A DNA stretch of 6,875 nucleotides from Bacteroidales bacterium (GTDB lineage Bacteria > Bacteroidota > Bacteroidia > Bacteroidales > VadinHA17). The translations under genes were made by a program, and so were the position numbers. Within the stretch, counting starts at the first letter, position 1, and the number at the start of each line of letters is the position of its first letter. The stretch lies in assembly GCA_015486475.1 (NCBI GenBank), contig WFRO01000449.1, positions 1 through 6,875 on the forward strand, read 5' to 3'. Of this stretch, positions 1 through 5,817 are shown in pieces. The notes under the pieces are model-generated. The model saw only the letters and a program-made list of their open reading frames with translations, did not search any database and had not been told where the DNA came from.

Positions 1-1085
1 GATACATCATCGGCGTTGGTCAGGACGATGACCCCGATCTTTTCGGAAGGGATGAAAGAGATCTGTGACCTGTTGCCTGCCACCCAGCCCCCATGGCCGG
101 CGAGGGAGAGATCCCCATCTTTCCACACACGGAACCCCAAACCATATCCTCCGCTCCAGTCCGGTTTCAGGAAATGAGGCCGGTGCATCTCCTGCAGGGT
201 ATAGCCGTTCAGGATCTGCGCTCCCTCTCTTTTCCCGGAGCGGAACTGCAGCGACACAAAACGGGCCAGGTCTTCAACATTGGAGGTGATATTGGCCGCC
301 GGGGCCAGCCCTTTGGCATCGGTAAAAGGCATGACCTGCCGCGTACCGTCCGGAAAACGGTGGCTATAGGGCGTGACCAGTCTTCTTTTATCTTTTTCGC
401 TCAGAAAGACGCTCGTGCTTTGCATCCCCAGCGGCTGAAAGATGTTCTCCCGTACATATTGATCATAGGGCATCCCCGAAGCCACAGCCACGATCTCTCC
501 CAGCAGGGCCATGCCCAGGTTGGAGTATTTGATGCGGGTACCGGGAGGATAGATCATCTCCTGCTCCGGGAGAGAGTCCATGATCTGCTTCATCGTCGGG
601 AACTTCCGGTCGGTCCAGTAGGGAAACCCCGCCTCGCGGGGCAGCCCGGAAGTATGGGTCATGAGGTTGAAGATGGTGATGGGCGGTGCATCAGGAAAAG
701 GATTCCGGATGTAAAAATCCTTCAGGTACTTCGTGATGGGGTCGTTCAGTTTCAGCTTCCCCTCATCCCGGAGTTGCATGGCTGCCGTGGCCGTGAAGGT
801 CTTGGAGTTGGAGGCGATGCGGAAGAGGCTCTGTGGCGTCACCGGCGTTTTTTTCTCCAGGTCGGCGTAGCCGAAGCCCTTTGCATAGACCAGTTGCTGG
901 TCATACACGATGCCGACGGCCAGACCGGGAATGTTTTTGTAGGACATCTGTGCCTCTATCCAGGTCTCCAGCAGGCTGATCTCCGACCGGAAAGTGTCAT
1001 TCTGCTGCAGCACCGGTGTGGTCTGGGCATGAAGCCCTGCCGACAGACATGCTGCCAGCAGGAGGGAAAACATTGTTCGTTTCAT
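1..1085 (-). CDS. Exported serine hydrolase, class C beta-lactamase fold (S12-like), 3' end cut off by window edge
   Basis: The frame is open from the ATG at 1085 to the left edge, giving 361 residues without a stop. It starts with a signal peptide (MKRT, then a hydrophobic stretch, then GLHA before Gln21), so the enzyme is exported. An LAAC at residues 10-13 also resembles a lipobox, although Cys13 is very early. The three hallmarks of the penicillin-binding/beta-lactamase fold are present in order: SNSK at 92-95 (nucleophile Ser92, Lys95), YSN at 187-189, and HGG at 331-333 in place of KTG. The family includes esterases, D-amino-acid peptidases and AmpC enzymes. HxG-type members are often esterases or peptidases, so beta-lactam resistance should not be assumed. 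It starts 36 bases after the GH2 stop on the same strand and is probably its operon partner. The family often runs to 400-550 residues, so a C-terminal part is missing here. Confidence 0.93.
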   Translation of the reverse strand, partial: MKRTMFSLLLAACLSAGLHAQTTPVLQQNDTFRSEISLLETWIEAQMSYKNIPGLAVGIVYDQQLVYAKGFGYADLEKKTPVTPQSLFRIASNSKTFTATAAMQLRDEGKLKLNDPITKYLKDFYIRNPFPDAPPITIFNLMTHTSGLPREAGFPYWTDRKFPTMKQIMDSLPEQEMIYPPGTRIKYSNLGMALLGEIVAVASGMPYDQYVRENIFQPLGMQSTSVFLSEKDKRRLVTPYSHRFPDGTRQVMPFTDAKGLAPAANITSNVEDLARFVSLQFRSGKREGAQILNGYTLQEMHRPHFLKPDWSGGYGLGFRVWKDGDLSLAGHGGWVAGNRSQISFIPSEKIGVIVLTNADDV

Positions 1086-1121
1086 GGGAAAACGTTTAGA
1101 GGGTTCACTGAAAATATCCGG

Positions 1122-3611
1122 TTATTTCTCCGTGATCTTCACCGTGGCTGTCTCCAGTCCCGGCGAGGTGGCGGTGAGGGTGGTGGTGCCTGCCTTTCCG
1201 GAGGAGCGCAGGATCACCAGGCATTTACCGTTGAAGGCTTTGCGGTGGTCGGCCTTGAAAGACTCCATGCTGGTCTGGCAGCCATTGTCCACACCGGCAA
1301 TGGTCATGGTACCGTCCACTTTGAACTGCACCAGGTTGGCAGCATCAGGCACCGGCACACCGTTCTTGTCCGTAACGGTGACGGCTACAAAAGAAAGGTC
1401 TTTGCCGCCGGCGCTGATCTCCTGCCTGTCGGGTTGCAATACCAGGCGGGCGGGAACGCCGGCGGTCTTCACCACGTCGGTCAGCTCTTTGCCTTTCCTG
1501 TGGCCCACGGCCTTCAGCTCGCCGGGCTCCCAGGGCACCCGCCACATGAGGTGCAGCTCTTCCCCCTGTTTGGATCTTTTGCCCAGGGAACGGCCGTTGA
1601 GGAACAATTCCACCTCATCGCAGTTGGTATAGGCCCACACATCGACCGTATCACCTTTCTGCCAGTTCCAGTGCGGGAGGAGGTGCAGCACATCCTCATC
1701 GGTCCATTCGCTCTTGTACATGTAATAAGCATCTTTCGGGAAGCCCGCCAGATCGACAATGCCGAAGTAGGAGCTGCGTGCCGGCCAGGGATAGGGCGTC
1801 GGCTCTCCCAGATAATCAAAACCGGTCCAGATGAACATGCCCGACATAAAATCATTGCGTTTCACGATCTTCCAGGTCTCCTCATGGGTGGATCCCCACG
1901 GCACACAGCAGTTGTCATAGGAGGAGCAGGTAAAATCGGGGTTCATGATACCGTTTTCCCTGAAAAGCTGCATAAAATCCACCTCCTTGTTTTTCTTTTT
2001 CGCCCGATTGACGATCTTCCTGGCCTCCCGGTCGGGCCAGCGGAACAAGCTGTCGGAGGGCATATCATAATGCCCCCGGGTAGCGATGGCCGAGGTGGTC
2101 TCCGAAGCGATGAACACGGCACCGGGAAATACCTCATGGAATTTCTCCCAGTTGGCGATATGGTAATTGTGACCGATCAGGTCGCAGGCTCCGGAGCGGG
2201 CCAGGGAATTGTTCTCATGCTCCGGATTGTTCATCGCCGAGGTAATAGGACGGGTCTTGTCCAGCCCGCGGACGATGGTGGCCAGCTCTTTGCCGATCAC
2301 GGCCCCCTCCGGGGTGTGCTGCTCGGGGATCTCGTTGCCGATGCTCCAGATGATCACCGATGGGTGGTTGCGGTCGCGCAGGACCATGGCCGAGAGATCA
2401 CGCTCGTGCCATTCGTCAAAATAGAGGTGGTAGTCATAGGGTCTCTTGGCTCTTTTCCAGCAGTCGAACGCCTCGTCCATCACCAGGAAGCCCATCCGGT
2501 CGCACAGATCGAGCAACTCCGGCGCCGGGGGATTGTGTGAGGTACGTATGGCGTTGACCCCCATCCCTTTCAGGATCTCCAGCTGCCGCTGCAGCGCCCG
2601 GGTGTTGATGGCTGCTCCGAGGGCACCCAGGTCATGATGGTCGCACACCCCGCGGATCTTCTCATACCGGCCGTTGAGGAAAAAGCCTTTGTCCGGATCA
2701 AAACGGAAAGAACGGATCCCCAGAGCGGTCTCCTGGTCATCCACCACCTTCCCGTCCGCCACCAGGCGGGTCACTACCCTGTACAGGTAAGGATGCTCAT
2801 CCGACCACAACACGGGGGCAGGCACCTCCAGCTCCATGGCGAGCGTCTCTGTACCGCTGCCGGCCGGCGGGCCTTCCTTCTTCGCGGAAGCGACCTTCTG
2901 ACCGTTGGCGTCATAGATGATGTTCTCCAGCCGGAAAGATCTTTTTTCCCCGTCCGGGACAACGACCCTGGTCTGTACCGACACTTTTGCTTTATCCTGC
3001 GAGATCTCGGGGGTGGTGATATAAACGCCCCAGTGATCAATATGCAGCGGGTCGGTCTTCACCAGCCATACATTGCGGTAGATGCCCGAGCCGGAATACC
3101 AGCGGGAGGCCGGTTGTTTGCTGTTGTCCACACGCACCGCCAGCACATTCTTCTGATCCCCGTAATGCAGATAGGGGGTCATGTCATACCGGAAAGAGAT
3201 ATACCCATAGGGCCGCGTTCCCAGCTTGTGACCGTTGATCCATACCGTACTGTTCATGTAAACGCCGTCAAAGTCGATAAAGACCTTTTTCCCCTGGTCC
3301 GAGGCCGGAAGGGTAAAAGTTTTCCGGTACCAGCCGATGCCGTCGGGGAGCGCTCCTCCTCCCGGGGTGGCCGGATTGTCACGGCTGAATTTCCCCTCAA
3401 TGCTCCAGTCGTGCGGGAGATCAAGCGTTCGCCAGGAGGTATCATCAAAACCGGGTTGCTCAGCACCGCTGATATCGCCCAGATAGAAATGCCAGTCCGC
3501 ATCAAGATCTTTCCGGACCCTGCCCTCCCCTTCGGAAGAAGCACATCCGGGAAAAAGAACAGCGGCCAGGAAAAGAGCCGCCAAAAAGAAATATTTTTTA
3601 TTCATGACCAT
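1122..3611 (-). CDS. Glycoside hydrolase family 2 lipoprotein, beta-galactosidase-like
   Basis: This is an 829-residue exo-acting glycosidase that would release a terminal beta-linked sugar, probably galactose, from oligosaccharides. The N-terminus is a lipoprotein signal: a hydrophobic stretch to residue 20, then PGC with Cys23 as the likely lipidated residue, placing it in the periplasm or at the cell surface. Inferred domain order is: sugar-binding jelly roll about 32-190 (DGVYMNSTVWING at 115-127), beta-sandwich about 195-303, TIM barrel about 306-620, a DUF4982-like sandwich about 650-712, and a final Ig-like/GH2 C-terminal domain 718-829. In the barrel, RTSHNPP is at 356-362, the acid/base is Glu427 in IGNE, and the likely nucleophile is Glu504 in ASET. 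The layout resembles Bacteroides GH2 enzymes of polysaccharide utilization loci, but no SusC/D pair is visible here. Start choice is ATG 3611 or ATG 3605 (MNKK), and neither has a clear ribosome site. The AT-rich stretch 3661-3690 upstream could hold the promoter, but only weak -7-like boxes are present. Substrate is not proven. Confidence 0.95.
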   Translation of the reverse strand: MVMNKKYFFLAALFLAAVLFPGCASSEGEGRVRKDLDADWHFYLGDISGAEQPGFDDTSWRTLDLPHDWSIEGKFSRDNPATPGGGALPDGIGWYRKTFTLPASDQGKKVFIDFDGVYMNSTVWINGHKLGTRPYGYISFRYDMTPYLHYGDQKNVLAVRVDNSKQPASRWYSGSGIYRNVWLVKTDPLHIDHWGVYITTPEISQDKAKVSVQTRVVVPDGEKRSFRLENIIYDANGQKVASAKKEGPPAGSGTETLAMELEVPAPVLWSDEHPYLYRVVTRLVADGKVVDDQETALGIRSFRFDPDKGFFLNGRYEKIRGVCDHHDLGALGAAINTRALQRQLEILKGMGVNAIRTSHNPPAPELLDLCDRMGFLVMDEAFDCWKRAKRPYDYHLYFDEWHERDLSAMVLRDRNHPSVIIWSIGNEIPEQHTPEGAVIGKELATIVRGLDKTRPITSAMNNPEHENNSLARSGACDLIGHNYHIANWEKFHEVFPGAVFIASETTSAIATRGHYDMPSDSLFRWPDREARKIVNRAKKKNKEVDFMQLFRENGIMNPDFTCSSYDNCCVPWGSTHEETWKIVKRNDFMSGMFIWTGFDYLGEPTPYPWPARSSYFGIVDLAGFPKDAYYMYKSEWTDEDVLHLLPHWNWQKGDTVDVWAYTNCDEVELFLNGRSLGKRSKQGEELHLMWRVPWEPGELKAVGHRKGKELTDVVKTAGVPARLVLQPDRQEISAGGKDLSFVAVTVTDKNGVPVPDAANLVQFKVDGTMTIAGVDNGCQTSMESFKADHRKAFNGKCLVILRSSGKAGTTTLTATSPGLETATVKITEK

Positions 3612-3745
3612 GGTTTTTGGTTCCTGCAGGCAGGGTGGGATCTCCCGTCCGGGGAATGATTTGAATGTATAAAAATAAAAAATTATTCCGTTCTGACCAC
3701 GGATATTATGAACAGCTCACGATCTGCCTGCCGGAAGGGATCCGA

Positions 3746-4003
3746 TCACTGTGAAGTGTCCGGGGAGCGATCTTTCTTTATGAGGAGGGACAGTAATTTG
3801 TAGAGTGCCAGCACCCCCCAGGTCAGCTCCAGCACAAGAAAAGGGATACTGTCCAGTTTGACGGCATAAAAGGCCAGCAGGACGCTCCCGGCAATGTTCA
3901 GCAGATTATAGAGGACAGTTTCTGTTCCCAGCCATCCCAGCAGATTGAAAAAGAATGCCGACAGCAGGAGCACCAGACCGGCCGTACCTATGATCGTGAT
4001 CAC
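3746..4003 (-). CDS. Small integral membrane protein, CBU_0592-like
   Basis: From the GTG at 4003 this is an 85-residue protein with three hydrophobic helices: about 3-22 (TIIGTAGLVLLLSAFFF), 30-48 (LYNLLNIAGSVLLAFYA) and 51-71 (IPFLVLELTWGVLALYKLL), followed by a short charged tail (KKDRSPDTSQ). The LYNLLNIAGS motif in helix 2 and the W-x-x-x-A-L-Y-x-L pattern in helix 3 are what I recall of the CBU_0592 family, whose function is unknown. The frame stays open to a TTG at 4042, which would add 13 polar residues. I prefer GTG because AGGGAG lies 8 bases upstream and because family members begin just before the first helix. No in-frame ATG exists at the 5' end; the nearby upstream ATG (about 4062) is followed within two codons by TGA. 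It lies 134 bases upstream of the GH2 gene on the same strand, and a functional link is not evident. Confidence 0.7.
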   Translation of the reverse strand: MITIIGTAGLVLLLSAFFFNLLGWLGTETVLYNLLNIAGSVLLAFYAVKLDSIPFLVLELTWGVLALYKLLSLLIKKDRSPDTSQ

Positions 4004-4116
4004 AATATTGTCTCCCTGTTGATGATCCTGCAAAGGAAACAATTTTTATTTCAGGTCATAAAAAAAATGCTCCAATCAATTCGACATTTATCCTTCCAAT
4101 TCCTTTTGCTTTTTTT

Positions 4117-4138
4117 GTCATTCGTTTGTCATTAGTTC
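4117..4138. repeat. Two-copy 11-bp repeat, GTCATT type
   Basis: GTCATTCGTTT (4117-4127) is followed directly by GTCATTAGTTC (4128-4138). The leading GTCATT and the 11-bp period are the same as in the larger array at 4330-4390, so this looks like an outlying, diverged copy of the same repeat about 200 bases away. Confidence 0.55.
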
Positions 4139-4201
4139 GCTGCGCTCACGAAACTTACTCGCTGACGCTCGTGCAATTTGCTCCCTTCGGTCGCGAAATT
4201 A
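4136..4201. repeat. Degenerate 22-bp triplet repeat with nested inverted arms
   Basis: Three consecutive 22-base blocks (4136-4157, 4158-4179, 4180-4201) share a layout: a GC-rich core of the type CGCTGCGCTCACGAA, then a short A/T-rich end (AACTTA, CAATTT, AAATTA). Inverted arms are nested across the blocks: TTCGC (4136-4140) faces GCGAA (4193-4197), and CACGA (4147-4151) faces TCGTG (4168-4172). It interrupts the pyrimidine-rich spacer sharply. No protein or known RNA family is recognised. Confidence 0.55.
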
Positions 4202-4329
4202 AGTAGCTGGTCATTCCCCCATCTTCCACCATTCCAATATTCCCTTTCTACATTCGTCGTTCGTCATTCATCCTTCTAATTCCTTTTTCCTTATGCCTTT
4301 TTACTTTTGCCTTATTTCAACATATGGGG

Positions 4330-4390
4330 GTCATTCGGTAGTCATACAGTAGTCATACAGTAGTCATTCGATAGTCATTCGATAGTCATT
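4330..4390. repeat. 11-bp tandem array, consensus GTCATTCGATA
   Basis: Five full units start at 4330, 4341, 4352, 4363 and 4374, and a sixth partial unit starts at 4385. Units are GTCATTCGGTA, GTCATACAGTA (twice) and GTCATTCGATA (twice). Adjacent identical pairs indicate growth by duplication of neighbouring units. The period is close to one helical turn, so the same DNA face repeats along the array. It lies in the divergent spacer about 340 bases before rlmN. Confidence 0.88.
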
Positions 4391-4407
4391 ATTTTGCTGC
4401 TTTGCCT

Positions 4408-4470
4408 GCCGAAGTCCCGGCAGCGCCGTCGGCAAGCCTTTGGCGACCGATGGCAAGCCGGGACGAAGGC
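4408..4470. repeat. Two-tier 63-bp inverted repeat (REP/cruciform-like)
   Basis: The outer arms are GCC-gaa-GTCCCGGC (4408-4421) and GCCGGGAC-gaa-GGC (4457-4470). They pair over 3 and 8 bases around a 3-base mismatch. Inside, GCCGTCGG (4425-4432) pairs with CCGATGGC (4447-4454) with one G-T, and GCC-TTT-GGC closes the tip. The GC-rich element sits in AT-rich spacer. There is no following T-run on either strand and no gene ends here, so a simple terminator role is unlikely. Confidence 0.7.
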
Positions 4471-4518
4471 GCAGTGGGAATCGGGGAGTGTGGAGTGCCT
4501 GGAGGTTGGAGTTATTTT

Positions 4519-4550
4519 CGCTTCATCGCTTTATCGCTTTATCGCTTCAT
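4519..4550. repeat. 8-bp tandem array CGCTTYAT, four copies
   Basis: Units CGCTTCAT, CGCTTTAT, CGCTTTAT and CGCTTCAT lie head to tail. The 12-mer TCGCTTCATCGC at 4518-4529 recurs exactly at 6716-6727, and its reverse complement is contained in the array at the end of the S51 peptidase gene, so these belong to one repeat family. Confidence 0.8.
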
Positions 4551-4580
4551 CACTCCTTACTCCCTACTCATTTCTCATAG

Positions 4581-4596
4581 CTCATTGCTCATTGCT
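4581..4596. repeat. 16-bp repeat shared with the S51 gene's 5' end
   Basis: CTCATTGCTCATTGCT occurs here in the spacer and again, identically, at 5901-5916, where it is read as codons of the signal peptide region of the S51 gene. It contains an internal 8-bp duplication (CTCATTGC). Confidence 0.7.
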
Positions 4597-4603
4597 AATC
4601 TCA

Positions 4604-4694
4604 GAGTAGCCGAAGGCGTATCGAAGGACGGTTCCTGAGTAGCCGAAGGCGTATCGAAGGACGGTTCCTGAGTAGCCGAAGGCGTATCGAAGGA
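4604..4694. repeat. 33-bp tandem repeat, 2.8 copies, next to the rlmN promoter
   Basis: Full units occupy 4604-4636 and 4637-4669, and a partial third (25 bases) occupies 4670-4694. All copies are identical over the shared length and begin GAGTAGCCGAAGGCGTATCG. The junction TTCCTGAG...TCGAAGGA resembles a widespread class of dispersed extragenic elements (CCTGAGC...TCGAAGG) known from many bacteria. The identity of the units points to recent duplication. The third unit ends ten bases before the rlmN -7 box. Confidence 0.9.
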
Positions 4695-4704
4695 TCCTTT
4701 TCAC

Positions 4705-4712
4705 TACATTTG
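4705..4712 (+). promoter_or_regulatory. Probable Bacteroidota -7 promoter box for rlmN
   Basis: TACATTTG matches the Bacteroidota -7 consensus TAnnTTTG exactly and lies 19 bases before the rlmN ATG, which would leave a short leader. No good TTTG-type -33 element is visible. The place where it should be (about 4680-4686) lies within the last 33-bp repeat unit. Confidence 0.5.
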
Positions 4713-4731
4713 TCCCAAACGATCATTTTTC

Positions 4732-5787
4732 ATGAAAGAACCTCTTTTCGGCAAGACCTTGTCAGAGCTGCAGGAGATCGTCCTGGCGGAGGGGCTGCCC
4801 CGTTATGCCGCACAACAGATCGCCCGCTGGCTGTATGACAAGCGGGTCACCTCCCTGGATGCCATGACCAACCTTTCCAAAGAGGCACGGCAGCGTCTCT
4901 CAGAGCGATACCAGGTGGGCCTGGCTGCGCCCCTCAGCGAGCAGGTCTCCCGCGACGGCACGAAGAAATACCTCTTCCCTGCCGGCAGCGGCCGTTTCAT
5001 CGAGACGGCCTACATCCCCGACCGCGACCGCCATACCCTCTGCATCAGCACGCAGGTGGGCTGCAAGATGGGCTGCCTCTTCTGCATGACGGGCCGCCAG
5101 GGCTTCCACGGCCACCTCACCGCCGGTGAGATCCTCAACCAGGTGGTGTCGGTGCCCGAAGGACCGCAGCTCACCAACATCGTCTATATGGGCATGGGCG
5201 AGCCCCTCGACAACATCGAAGCCGTGCTGCAGAGCCTGGAGATCCTCACCGCCCCCTGGGGCTTCGCCTGGAGCCCCCGCCGCATCACCGTCTCCACCAT
5301 CGGTCTGCTGCCGGCGATGAAAGACTTCATGGAGCGCAGCCAGGCCCACCTGGCCATCAGCCTCCACTCCCCTTTCGACGAAGAACGGCAACAACTCATG
5401 CCTGTGCAGCGGAAACATCCCATCCGTGAGATCCTCGACTTCGTGCGGCAGTACGACTGGACCGGCCAGCGGCGCATCTCCTTTGAATACATCCTCTTCA
5501 AAGGGCTCAACGACACGCCGGCCCACGTGAAGGAGCTGGCCCGCCTGCTCAACGGACTGAAGTGCCGCATCAACCTGATACGTTTCCATGAGATCCCGGA
5601 CAGCACACTGAAAAGCCCCTCCATGAAAGAGCTGGAACAGTTCAGAGACCGGCTCCAAGCCAAAGGTATCCTCACCACCATCCGGCGCTCCCGCGGCCAG
5701 GACATCGACGCTGCCTGCGGGTTGTTGTCAACAAAAAAAGTCGAAAAGTCAAAGAGTCAAAAAGGTCTGAAAAGTGAAGATCTTTAA
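4732..5787 (+). CDS. rlmN: Dual-specificity RNA methyltransferase RlmN (23S rRNA A2503 C2)
   Basis: This cytoplasmic radical SAM enzyme of 351 residues methylates C2 of A2503 in the peptidyl-transferase centre; known homologues also modify A37 of some tRNAs. The 4Fe-4S motif CKMGCLFC has Cys111, Cys115 and Cys118. The SAM-contacting GMGEP motif is at 154-158. Cys104 and Cys329 (in DIDAACG) match the two mechanistic cysteines of the E. coli enzyme, and Glu91 (FIETAYIP) matches its Glu105. The ATG at 4732 gives the typical N-terminus MKEPLFGKTLSEL and follows a -7 promoter box. The catalytic body ends at about residue 332. The remaining tail (333-351, Lys/Ser-rich) is encoded by an A-rich octamer repeat and looks unlike the GC-rich body. 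The S51 peptidase gene follows 30 bases later and is likely co-transcribed. Confidence 0.98.
   Translation: MKEPLFGKTLSELQEIVLAEGLPRYAAQQIARWLYDKRVTSLDAMTNLSKEARQRLSERYQVGLAAPLSEQVSRDGTKKYLFPAGSGRFIETAYIPDRDRHTLCISTQVGCKMGCLFCMTGRQGFHGHLTAGEILNQVVSVPEGPQLTNIVYMGMGEPLDNIEAVLQSLEILTAPWGFAWSPRRITVSTIGLLPAMKDFMERSQAHLAISLHSPFDEERQQLMPVQRKHPIREILDFVRQYDWTGQRRISFEYILFKGLNDTPAHVKELARLLNGLKCRINLIRFHEIPDSTLKSPSMKELEQFRDRLQAKGILTTIRRSRGQDIDAACGLLSTKKVEKSKSQKGLKSEDL
5735..5775 (+). repeat. 8-9-bp AAAAAGTC array inside the rlmN 3' end
   Basis: Units AAAAAGTC (5735-5742), GAAAAGTC (5743-5750), AAAGAGTC (5751-5758) and AAAAAGGTC (5759-5767) are followed by TGAAAAGT. They encode the Lys/Ser tail of RlmN after its last conserved block. 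The period is not a multiple of three, so copy-number change would alter the reading frame and the stop. Confidence 0.7.
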
Positions 5788-5817
5788 TTAATACATAAAC
5801 CTTAAAACAATGTAGCC

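Larger units (their letters stand above)
4043..4731. other. Gene-free divergent spacer filled with short repeats
   Basis: This stretch separates the minus-strand membrane protein from plus-strand rlmN and must carry both promoters. Short open frames cross it around 4394-4638, but they are built of repeats and encode no recognisable protein. The plus strand is strongly pyrimidine-rich at 4081-4134 and 4200-4320. An 18-base segment, ATCCTTCYAATTCCTTTT, occurs at 4090-4107 and again at 4270-4287 with one mismatch. The hexamer GTCATT recurs singly at 4210 and 4263 as well as in the arrays listed separately. No tRNA, structured RNA family or transposase remnant could be recognised. Confidence 0.75.

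Noticed and set aside
1..1085. Antibiotic-resistance beta-lactamase
   Set aside because: The fold motifs are shared with many esterases and peptidases, the third motif is HGG rather than KTG, and the protein is incomplete, so resistance cannot be claimed.
93..2540. Plus-strand open frame of 815 codons as a real gene
   Set aside because: It is codon-aligned antisense to two genes with clear catalytic motifs, resembles no family, and is explained by avoidance of TTA, CTA and TCA codons on the sense strand.
2634..3659. Plus-strand open frame of 341 codons as a real gene
   Set aside because: It lies antisense to the GH2 gene in the same aligned phase as the frame above and has no recognisable domain.
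1122..4003. Polysaccharide utilization locus
   Set aside because: Only one glycosidase is present and no SusC/SusD pair or regulator is visible in the window; a larger locus to the left remains possible.
4330..4390. CRISPR array
   Set aside because: The repeats are contiguous 11-bp units without unique spacers, and no cas gene is present.
4408..4470. Intrinsic terminator
   Set aside because: It sits between divergent genes, far from any stop codon, and has no T-run on either strand.
4394..4638. Two overlapping plus-strand short frames in the spacer
   Set aside because: They are translations of the hairpin, octamer and 33-bp repeats, with no start context or protein similarity that I can see.
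4604..4694. Integron attC site or phage attachment site
   Set aside because: There is no integrase, no tRNA end and no recombination core; the repeats are simple head-to-tail copies.
4900..5705. Minus-strand open frames opposite rlmN (252 and 173 codons)
   Set aside because: They fall entirely within the conserved rlmN coding sequence and are shadows of GC-rich codon use.
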